Origin: an uncultured Bacteroidales bacterium
GTDB taxonomy: Bacteria > Bacteroidota > Bacteroidia > Bacteroidales > F082
DNA: 7,158 bases
NCBI GenBank assembly: GCA_937877465.1
Contig: CALFIT010000084.1
Location: forward strand, 1-7,158
Reading direction: 5' to 3'
In this document: positions 1 through 5,235 of the stretch, piece after piece
Layout: every line of letters starts with the position of its first letter
How positions within the stretch are numbered: position 1 is the stretch's first letter
The notes under the pieces: model-generated
The model's database searches: none
What the model was told of the DNA's origin: nothing
Seen by the model: only the letters and a program-made list of their open reading frames with translations
Made by a program: the position numbers and the translations under genes

Positions 1-328
1 GCTCCACGCGATAGTTTATCTTGACGGGATTTGCCTTGAAATCAAACAGTTGTATTCTTGAGTTTATGCTGTCTGCGAGCCATGTAGCACCTTCGACATT
101 CAGCTTTTTCACGCATGAAAAAAGGTCATGCTGTCCGCCTAAGCCAGGGTCTCCATAAAAGAGGGTTATCGTGTCGCACACGGGATAGGTGTAAGTCAGT
201 TCCACATCAATCCCTGCATCGTTCCAACAAAGTTGGTAAGCGAAGTTCTCTTGTTTCTTCCCTCCGCAACCCGTCAAGGCAAAAGCAATGACGAAAATCT
301 TGAATATCAAAATGTTATGTTTTTTCAT
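1..328 (-). CDS. Lipoprotein, N-terminal fragment, resembling the N-terminal domain of M61 peptidases (partial at window edge)
   Basis: An open frame starts at ATG 328-326 and runs off the left edge, giving about 109 residues and no stop. It begins MKKHNILIFKIFVIAFALTG followed by Cys21. This is a clear lipoprotein signal (lipobox L18-T19-G20-C21), so the product should be lipid-anchored in the envelope. The next part (about residues 29-109) reads as a beta-rich domain, with segments such as VELTYTYPVCDTITLFYGD and DLFSCVKKLNVEG. That pattern recalls the N-terminal beta-domain of Bacteroidota M61 glycyl aminopeptidase-like proteins. The resemblance is from memory; the catalytic HExxH region would lie outside the window, so function is unproven. 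The start lies 31 bases after the DUF1848 stop with no TAnnTTTG box between them, so co-transcription is likely. Confidence 0.6.
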   Translation of the reverse strand, partial: MKKHNILIFKIFVIAFALTGCGGKKQENFAYQLCWNDAGIDVELTYTYPVCDTITLFYGDPGLGGQHDLFSCVKKLNVEGATWLADSINSRIQLFDFKANPVKINYRVE

Positions 329-359
329 AATGTGATTATTTAAATCCATATCTGTTTCA

Positions 360-1289
360 TTAAAAAAGCTCCATTTCCCTGTCCAACAGGCTTACTTGCC
401 GTGATGGTTTGACCACATCTGTGGGCAGCACCTCGCCTAAAAGCAGCGGTGAGTCGGGGTTGTGGCGGCGGTAGTTCTCCAAGGCTTTTTGGGGGTCTTT
501 GTTGGCGTAGCAGTAGCGGCAGCCGTTGGGACAGCTGTTGTAGTCGCCCACGCCGCGACTCTCCATGCAGGCGCAGCCCGCCCGGTTGCCCTTGTGGGCC
601 GTCTTCTTGAAACGCAGGCCCAACGCCTCGCTAAAAATCTCGGTCGTCATGCAGCCGCTCTTGTGGATGCCGAAACGTTCGTAGTCGCCGATGGTGGCGC
701 AGGTTTGCAGATAAAGGCCGTAACGCTTCGCAATCGCGCCCAAACCTTCCGCCAAGCGCAGTTTGTCGTCCTCGCTAATGGGTTGCAGTTCAGGCATGTT
801 GGTCTCCAATTTCTTGTACATCTCCACAAAGCTAAAGATGCAGCGGCTGACGTAGGGCGTCAGTTCACGCGCCATGCGGTCGAAGGTCTCAAAATGCCGC
901 CCGATTGTGTATTTCGGCGTGAGCAGCACAGGGTCGTAGCGCCACGCGATTTTCTCCTTCCCGACTTGTGCCGCCAGCCGTTTCAGCGTCCCGATGCTTT
1001 GCGCGATGTCCGGCACACGTGGCTCAATGTCGGTGTCGTAGGCCGTGATGGTGTAGTGGTAATAGCAGTTGAAGCGGTCGCTGATTTCGTGCAGGCGGCT
1101 GAGGATGGGGCTGTAGTCCTTGGAGCAGAACACCACCATGTCGATGAGTTCCGGCGACAGCTCGATGCGGTTGATGGTGTTGGGAAACAAGGGGTTGCGC
1201 GACAGCATATAGCCCTCACGAAACCGGTTCAGCAGCCATTCGCTGTAGTATTGAACCGTATCGGTCCGTCCGCCTGTGTTGAGGATCAT
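360..1289 (-). CDS. DUF1848 family protein with C-terminal radical-SAM-like Fe-S cysteine cluster
   Basis: 309 residues, ATG at 1289-1287, TAA at 362-360. The N-terminus (GGRTDTVQYYSEWLLNRFREG, then MLSRNPLFPN and IDMVVFCSKDYSPIL) follows the DUF1848 pattern of RTD, WxxNR, a GY-xxx-RNP stretch and VVFxxK. The C-terminal part carries C239, C241, C253, C257 and C260; the last three form CPNGCRYC, a CxxxCxxC motif followed by YAN. Pfam notes that DUF1848 has a C-terminal cysteine cluster like the one at the N-terminus of radical SAM enzymes. A 4Fe-4S cluster and S-adenosylmethionine chemistry are therefore plausible, but the substrate is unknown. The protein is probably cytoplasmic: no signal peptide or membrane segment is visible. 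It has its own candidate promoter and probably shares a transcript with the downstream lipoprotein. Family assignment is firm; function is not. Confidence 0.9.
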   Translation of the reverse strand: MILNTGGRTDTVQYYSEWLLNRFREGYMLSRNPLFPNTINRIELSPELIDMVVFCSKDYSPILSRLHEISDRFNCYYHYTITAYDTDIEPRVPDIAQSIGTLKRLAAQVGKEKIAWRYDPVLLTPKYTIGRHFETFDRMARELTPYVSRCIFSFVEMYKKLETNMPELQPISEDDKLRLAEGLGAIAKRYGLYLQTCATIGDYERFGIHKSGCMTTEIFSEALGLRFKKTAHKGNRAGCACMESRGVGDYNSCPNGCRYCYANKDPQKALENYRRHNPDSPLLLGEVLPTDVVKPSRQVSLLDREMELF

Positions 1290-1410
1290 GGTAGGTTAGG
1301 GTGTTTTGACTTTGCAAAAATACTAAAAATACCAAGATGCGGAAAAAGTTCAAACGGATGGCGTAATGCTTTGCATATTTTTAGAGCGAAATAATCTCTT
1401 TGCTTGTGGT
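1290..1410. other. Intergenic region between the deiminase and DUF1848 genes
   Basis: 121 AT-rich bases separate the deiminase stop from the DUF1848 start. The only supported site is the minus-strand -7 box at 1315-1322. No convincing terminator for the deiminase operon is visible: the short AGAG/CTCT pairing at 1383-1399 has only 4 bp and no T-run after it on the minus strand. Confidence 0.5.
1315..1322 (-). promoter_or_regulatory. Candidate Bacteroidota -7 promoter box for the DUF1848 gene
   Basis: Minus-strand TATTTTTG fits TAnnTTTG and is followed by CAAAG. It lies 25 bases before the DUF1848 ATG, so the leader would be short, about 20 bases. No TTTG -33 box is found at normal spacing (the nearest TTTG, at 1351-1354, is 28 bases away), so the call rests on the -7 element alone. 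Confidence 0.45.
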
Positions 1411-2700
1411 TTAATAGTCTTTTCTTGTGACCCTATAGTTCCAAGTCGAACAATTGAGTACTCCACCTTCAAGGGCTATTTCGTTGTAGTTGATGGTCTC
1501 AATAGTTTTATCAGGAAATATTCGCTTAAAGGTTTCTATGGCTTCGGCATCTCTATTACCCTCAACCTCAAAAACAGGAAGAATTATCAGATTGCCAACT
1601 TCAAGGTAGTTGACATATATTCCAATGGCGTTTTCAGGATGTTTTGAATCCTTATATCCATAAAAGAATGGCACATCGACATACTTTAGTTTCTTGTCTT
1701 TCAAAACTTTTTCCATGCCATTCGACCAGTATTTGTACTCTTCCGAACGATTATTCCCTAAAATGGTGTCACGGTCTATGAAACGAACCATACCATCGGC
1801 ATGACCTGTATAATCACTCTTTTGTGCCGGAATGATGATAATCTCAGCCTCAAGCAAATCTGATAGCTCTTTGACGAGTTGCTCTTTGTCCGTGTATTCT
1901 GGATTTTCTGTAAAGATTCTGTCTGAAATAATTGCACGACCGGAGCAAAGTAAAACATTCCCGCCATCAAGATTGATATTCGAAAAAATGGGATTGAATC
2001 CATTTTCCCGACATACCTTTCTTACGTCAGAGCGTGAATCTTCCCACTCTTTTTGACCTTTCAGATATGAAGGGTCGTATCGAAACTGTATCAATTTTCC
2101 AGAATCGGTTTGGATTGGCATATAATCTCTGCACCATATATCCTTTGTTCCTTTCAGAAACGAGTATTTGACATTATGTTTTTCGAGAATTGCCGTCAAT
2201 TTTTTGCAAGTTTCCGGGAATTTGCTCATTAACAATTCTGACATATAGACAATTTCATAGTCAATAGGTTTTTCTATGTGGATTTCCTCCTTCGCGACAG
2301 ACTTTGACATTGATTCCACCTTGGCCAATTGTGTATTTTTCATGTCCCAATATTTCTTTCGTATTGACGGGTAGTCGCCATTCAAAAACATGACGCACAA
2401 ATCTTTGGAGGGTTCCCAGTCGTTTTTCAAACACAAATCCATGAAAACCACCTCTTTGCCTCGCTTTCCTAACTCGAAACTGTTGATGTATTCAGTCGAA
2501 ATGTGTTTGCCCAAAGGCAGAAGCATTATATTCATTTTTTTCAGGACTTTCCTATGAGCCTGTGTAGATAAACTGTTGTCAACCAGTTTTTTCATCAAAT
2601 CACTAAGTTTGGGTTTCTTGACCCATCTAACGAATTGGATAATGACAGGTACGATACCAACTAATCCAATAATTGTTCCGATAATAAATTCTGTACTCAT
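1411..2700 (-). CDS. Membrane-anchored agmatine deiminase / peptidylarginine deiminase (PAD_porph) family protein with extra N-terminal module
   Basis: 429 residues in three parts. Residues 5-24 are a hydrophobic helix followed by RWVKKPK, suggesting N-out topology with the rest in the cytoplasm. Residues about 31-118 (KLSDLMKKLVDNSLSTQAHR to YPSIRKKYW) form a charged module I do not recognise. Residues about 146-429 are a guanidino-modifying enzyme domain of the PAD_porph/agmatine deiminase family: KDIWCRDYMPI (W189, R191, D192), NLDGGNVLLC (244-252), TGHADGMVRF (H300 and D302, the HxD pair), NYLEVGN (364-370) and EGGVLNCSTWN with the likely nucleophile C417. Such enzymes hydrolyse a guanidinium group to urea or citrulline plus ammonia; whether the substrate is agmatine, free arginine or a protein is unknown. 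It starts 4 bases after the secreted-protein gene and is AT-rich compared with the flanking genes, suggesting transfer. Confidence 0.88.
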   Translation of the reverse strand: MSTEFIIGTIIGLVGIVPVIIQFVRWVKKPKLSDLMKKLVDNSLSTQAHRKVLKKMNIMLLPLGKHISTEYINSFELGKRGKEVVFMDLCLKNDWEPSKDLCVMFLNGDYPSIRKKYWDMKNTQLAKVESMSKSVAKEEIHIEKPIDYEIVYMSELLMSKFPETCKKLTAILEKHNVKYSFLKGTKDIWCRDYMPIQTDSGKLIQFRYDPSYLKGQKEWEDSRSDVRKVCRENGFNPIFSNINLDGGNVLLCSGRAIISDRIFTENPEYTDKEQLVKELSDLLEAEIIIIPAQKSDYTGHADGMVRFIDRDTILGNNRSEEYKYWSNGMEKVLKDKKLKYVDVPFFYGYKDSKHPENAIGIYVNYLEVGNLIILPVFEVEGNRDAEAIETFKRIFPDKTIETINYNEIALEGGVLNCSTWNYRVTRKDY

Positions 2701-2704
2701 GTGG

Positions 2705-3373
2705 CTATTTATTTATATGTGAATCGTATTCTTCTTTAGATATTTTCTGAACATAATCTAAAACATCCAACTTAGAGGATGTCCTTTTTGTGCCATCCCA
2801 ATCCACAAAAGTTATAATGCGACCATAACCACTCACCCAATAACTTGTTTCTATAATCCTATGCTTTTCATTTCCAACAATATAACTATTGTCTCTTGTT
2901 ATTTTAATAGCTTTCACGAACAACGATGTATAATTTATTGAAGCATTGATATATACATATTCGGATGTGCATTGATACTTATCACCTCTATCTGTTTCAG
3001 TCCACTTAAAAGGCTTGTCCTTTTCAGGAAAAGCAAAAAGAATTAATCTGTCTTGATACCGCGTACTCCCAGTCATTCTATTTTGTCTAAGCTGAATATC
3101 TGAAATTACGGCATTCCCTTCTATTTGGTATCTATAAGTTGCTTTGGCTGACATCATCCCATAACCAATGTAAACTTCTTCTACGAGATAATTGTCATAA
3201 GCCTGAGATTCAAAGCCATACTGTGTTACAGATGATAGATTTCCATCAGCGTCTGGTGAAACGTACGTACGGAAACCGTATGGATAAACATAATCCTCAA
3301 AATTGTAGTCTTGAGCTTTGGTTGACATTTGGAACAGCAAGATTGCCGTCAAAAGAAAAAGTGTTTTTTTCAT
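2705..3373 (-). CDS. Secreted protein of unknown family (Sec signal peptide), partner of the deiminase gene
   Basis: The frame is open from an upstream ATG at 3421 (238 residues), but I prefer the ATG at 3373-3371 (222 residues). There MKKTLFLLTAILLFQMSTKA is a standard Sec signal peptide ending KAQ, and an A-rich stretch precedes it. The longer form would add 16 hydrophilic, basic residues in front of the signal. There is no lipobox cysteine and no obvious type IX secretion C-terminal domain, so a soluble periplasmic or exported protein is likely. The mature part is rich in Tyr and alternating polar/hydrophobic residues and looks mostly beta. The segment ETSYWVSGYGRIITFVDWDG recalls the closing YYxxGxGxI strand of several secreted beta-sandwich proteins, which is only an impression. 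TAG at 2707-2705 is 4 bases before the deiminase ATG, so the two are surely co-transcribed. Confidence 0.75.
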   Translation of the reverse strand: MKKTLFLLTAILLFQMSTKAQDYNFEDYVYPYGFRTYVSPDADGNLSSVTQYGFESQAYDNYLVEEVYIGYGMMSAKATYRYQIEGNAVISDIQLRQNRMTGSTRYQDRLILFAFPEKDKPFKWTETDRGDKYQCTSEYVYINASINYTSLFVKAIKITRDNSYIVGNEKHRIIETSYWVSGYGRIITFVDWDGTKRTSSKLDVLDYVQKISKEEYDSHINK

Positions 3374-3500
3374 TTTTTTTTGGTTGCCTGTTTTATTCTG
3401 TCGGCTCTTCAGCGTTTTCATTCTGCCTACTCTACGATGCAGTTTTCGGCCTCCCTGCTCGATATTTCATTTGAGCAAGATGACCATGTTCCAAAATGGA

Positions 3501-3508
3501 CAAAAATA
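3501..3508 (-). promoter_or_regulatory. Candidate -7 box (proximal) for the secreted-protein/deiminase operon
   Basis: Minus-strand TATTTTTG matches TAnnTTTG. It lies downstream of the hairpin element and 127 bases before the preferred start codon, implying a leader of about 120 bases. No -33 TTTG or TTG is found at the expected distance. Confidence 0.35.
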
Positions 3509-3534
3509 AAGGCGTAAATCTTTCCGTTGATTGC

Positions 3535-3583
3535 CACTTATTTTGTAGGATGGTGTCTGGAAATACCTTGAAGTAAATAAGTG
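3535..3583. repeat. Alternative 9-bp inverted repeat overlapping the large hairpin
   Basis: CACTTATTT at 3535-3543 is the exact reverse complement of AAATAAGTG at 3575-3583. This stem encloses the left arm of the larger structure (3545-3563), so the two pairings cannot form together without a pseudoknot. That is the arrangement expected of a two-state RNA leader, although chance pairing in AT-rich DNA cannot be ruled out. Confidence 0.5.
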
Positions 3584-3666
3584 CGAAAGGTTCACGCCTA
3601 CGCGCGAACTTTCAGCATCTCGTCCTCACTTCTAAAGGATTCGTTTTCCAGACTTTTCCTACAGAG
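3541..3666. repeat. Large nested inverted repeat, possible structured RNA leader or small palindromic mobile element
   Basis: Paired segments nest around one centre. GTAGGA (3545-3550) pairs with TCCTAC (3657-3662). After a small internal loop, GTCTGGAAA (3555-3563) pairs with TTTCCAGAC (3645-3653). CCTT plus GAAGT (3566-3574) pairs with ACTTC and AAGG (3628-3638) with a 2-base bulge. The tip at 3582-3617 forms TGC/GCA, GAAA/TTTC, GTTC/GAAC and CGC/GCG around the loop CTAC, with two single-base bulges and one A-C mismatch. On the minus strand that mismatch becomes a U-G wobble. About 38 pairs in 126 bases is far above chance. It is either a structured RNA in the leader of the deiminase operon or a MITE-like palindromic element; no terminal target duplication or second copy is visible. 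Confidence 0.7.
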
Positions 3667-3743
3667 AAACAAGAGCGTCAAGCTCAATATGTTATGTCGG
3701 TTTTTCTTCTTTTATACCATAGTTTTCATCTTTAATTCGGTTG

Positions 3744-3751
3744 CAAATTTA
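3744..3751 (-). promoter_or_regulatory. Candidate -7 box (distal) inside a short near-palindrome
   Basis: Minus-strand TAAATTTG fits TAnnTTTG and is followed by CAAC. It sits inside GTTGCAAATTTACAAC (3740-3755, plus strand), a 16-base inverted repeat with a single mismatched pair, which could be an operator overlapping the promoter. Transcription from here would run through the nested hairpin towards the secreted-protein gene. The nearest TTTG upstream (3778-3781) is 26 bases away, too far for a normal -33 box. Confidence 0.4.
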
Positions 3752-3818
3752 CAACTTTTTCATTCACCCTCACCTTCCAAAAGCAATTCTCCTTCTCCTT
3801 GTGCAATCTGTTAGGCGT

Positions 3819-5231
3819 TCAAGGTTTCTCAACCACTTCCCAATGGCCGCCTTTGTCGGGTCCAACGTGGCGGAGGAAGTTATGCTCCTGCAAAAATCTG
3901 AGGTCTCTTCGGATAGTCCTTTCGTTTACCCCAAAATATTCAGCCAAAGACGCAGATGTTTCTAGGACATTTACTATGACATTTCCTAGGACATTCATCT
4001 TGCCGGTCTCTATCATTCTATTGATTATATTTTGTTGTCTTACAGTTAATTGTTTGAAATTATCCACAGTGTTTTCTGAGATATTTTCTAGGACATTTTC
4101 TGGGACATTCACCGCCTTGTTTTCAAGATTCCCGTTTGCGAGTCCTGAAGGTATCCAATTGTAAGGAATCACTACGCGGATGAAATTGTCCATGAACACA
4201 AAGTTCTCCTCTTTGTAAACCTTAAGCACACGCAGCATCCCGGTACCTAATGCCTCAACCATGTCCACATCACGGAAAACACGCATCAACTCCTTGTTGC
4301 GAGGGTTGCTTACGCCGTTGAAGAAATCCGCTTTACTCATCCCAAATGGCAGCGTTCCGGCAGAGGTGATTTCCAATCTGTCGGAAAACAACTCGAATTT
4401 GGGCGAGACTTCGTTGAAATAGTCGTTGTGCACGATGGCATTAATCACCAACTCCCTAACCGCACGTTCATTCCAGAGGGGTGTGTCTGTCCGGAAAGGA
4501 TAGCCGATGCTGCTTTTCACGGTATTCTCCACGTGTAAACGGCTGAGAACCTGATCCGTCGCCTTCAATAGGGAACAATATCCATATTCGTGGTTCTCAA
4601 TCAATTCGTCTCTGTCGGTTCCGGCATACTTGGCCAATTTGACGGACATGCTATTCGTGTCCGCCAACAAATAGGCGACATAATTGTATTCCCCATCCGA
4701 GGTGAGCAAATCAAGTGTCTTGGCGAAACTTTTGTTAAGCTGAAGGTGCAGGCTGTCGTAGTAGATGTGCAACTGACGAAACGTGAGGTCTTTGTGTGGA
4801 GACGGAATGTTTTTGAGCGACTGGCGCACTCTTTTCGCATACAAGTCCTCGATTTGCTTGGTGGTCATTGGCTCGGAAGCCGTCCCGACACGCAAGAAAC
4901 AACCTCGTTCCGACAAGCCGAATTTCGTTTTGTAGTACGGTTTCTCGCTCCCCGTCGCCACAAAAACCTTGATAACAGGAACATCGTCAACGCGCTCTAC
5001 CGTTACATCGAAAAGTCCCATCGGAGACGGCGAGATGCCCGTGCGGATGCGGTCTTTGACACGGAGCATGTCGCCGTCAATGTCTTTCACGCCAACTGGT
5101 TTGCCATTGTCGTCAATGCCAATGTAAATCATACCGCCCTCGTGGTAGTTGAGGAACGCCACCACCTCGCGCTCAATGTCGAGGTCGCGGGTTAGTTCGC
5201 GCTTAAATTCTATGCGGTTGGTTTCGGTCAT
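3819..5231 (-). CDS. AlbA_2 (Schlafen-type) / GHKL ATPase-like / winged-helix protein
   Basis: 470 residues. The N-terminus is an AlbA_2 domain (Pfam 04326, once called divergent AAA-4): IEFKREL at 7-13, FLNYHEGGMIYIGIDDNGKP at 27-46 and FLRVGTASEPM at 112-122. Residues about 250-355 match the ATPase-like domain of the so-called RecG-like transcriptional regulators (HATPase_c_4): ERAVRELVINAIVHNDY at 255-271 as the N-box, DRLEITSAGTLPFG at 284-297, and EALGTGMLRVLK at 326-337. A winged helix follows, with LTVRQQNIINRMI at 395-407 and ASLAEYFGVNERTIRRDL at 427-444. These proteins are thought to bind nucleic acid and are often called ATP-binding transcriptional regulators; targets are unknown. 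The Asn-rich linker (365-424) contains unusual 4-residue repeats. ATG lies 4 bases after the nuclease stop, so the two form one operon. Confidence 0.9.
   Translation of the reverse strand: MTETNRIEFKRELTRDLDIEREVVAFLNYHEGGMIYIGIDDNGKPVGVKDIDGDMLRVKDRIRTGISPSPMGLFDVTVERVDDVPVIKVFVATGSEKPYYKTKFGLSERGCFLRVGTASEPMTTKQIEDLYAKRVRQSLKNIPSPHKDLTFRQLHIYYDSLHLQLNKSFAKTLDLLTSDGEYNYVAYLLADTNSMSVKLAKYAGTDRDELIENHEYGYCSLLKATDQVLSRLHVENTVKSSIGYPFRTDTPLWNERAVRELVINAIVHNDYFNEVSPKFELFSDRLEITSAGTLPFGMSKADFFNGVSNPRNKELMRVFRDVDMVEALGTGMLRVLKVYKEENFVFMDNFIRVVIPYNWIPSGLANGNLENKAVNVPENVLENISENTVDNFKQLTVRQQNIINRMIETGKMNVLGNVIVNVLETSASLAEYFGVNERTIRRDLRFLQEHNFLRHVGPDKGGHWEVVEKP
3960..3995 (-). repeat. Three tandem 12-base repeats in the AlbA_2 gene (second cluster)
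   Basis: On the minus strand the units are AATGTCCTAGGA, AATGTCATAGTA and AATGTCCTAGAA, in frame, encoding NVLG-NVIV-NVLE (residues 413-424). The same unit type occurs at 4062-4109, so the two clusters share an origin. The 12-base length keeps frame if copies are gained or lost. Confidence 0.8.
4062..4109 (-). repeat. Four tandem 12-base repeats in the AlbA_2 gene (first cluster)
   Basis: On the minus strand the units are AATGTCCCAGAA, AATGTCCTAGAA, AATATCTCAGAA and a decayed AACACTGTGGAT, encoding NVPE-NVLE-NISE-NTVD (residues 375-390). The second unit is identical to the last unit of the other cluster. They lie between the ATPase-like domain and the winged helix, in a probable flexible linker. 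Confidence 0.8.
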
Positions 5232-5235
5232 ATGG

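Larger units (their letters stand above)
3374..3818. other. Non-coding region (leader of the secreted-protein/deiminase operon)
   Basis: About 445 bases lie between the AlbA_2 gene stop and the preferred start of the secreted protein. I see no gene here on either strand. It contains minus-strand -7 boxes at 3744-3751 and 3501-3508, the nested inverted-repeat structure at 3541-3666, and a small GAGC/GCTC hairpin at 3673-3685. On the minus strand a 12-codon frame (3470-3432, beginning MKYRAGRPK) lies just before the alternative ATG at 3421, with nothing to show that it is translated. If transcription starts at the upper box, the operon has an unusually long structured leader of about 360 bases. 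Confidence 0.5.

Noticed and set aside
462..1394. 310-residue open frame on the plus strand opposite the DUF1848 gene
   Set aside because: It is Ala/Val/His/Arg-rich without domain features and mirrors the GC-rich codon pattern of a well-supported family member on the other strand.
1373..1400. Possible terminator after the deiminase gene (AGAG/CTCT)
   Set aside because: The stem has only 4 bp, a 9-base loop and no T-run on the transcribed strand.
3374..3421. Extended 16-residue N-terminus of the secreted protein (ATG at 3421)
   Set aside because: The extension is hydrophilic and basic, placing the signal peptide unusually far from the N-terminus; the ATG at 3373 gives a standard signal peptide.
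3432..3470. 12-codon minus-strand frame in the leader of the secreted-protein gene as a regulatory leader peptide
   Set aside because: It is too short to support, with no run of a single amino acid codon and no attached attenuator-type terminator.
3329..3517. Plus-strand frames of about 60 residues over the start of the secreted-protein gene and its leader
   Set aside because: They overlap the signal peptide coding region in antisense and show no start signals or domain features.
3581..3814. 77-residue plus-strand frame (GTG start) beginning MRKVHAYARTFSISSS
   Set aside because: It runs through the nested hairpin, has low-complexity Phe and Ser/Pro stretches and no upstream promoter box. 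Similar conceptual peptides seem familiar from Bacteroidales annotations, but that more likely reflects a repeated DNA element than a gene.
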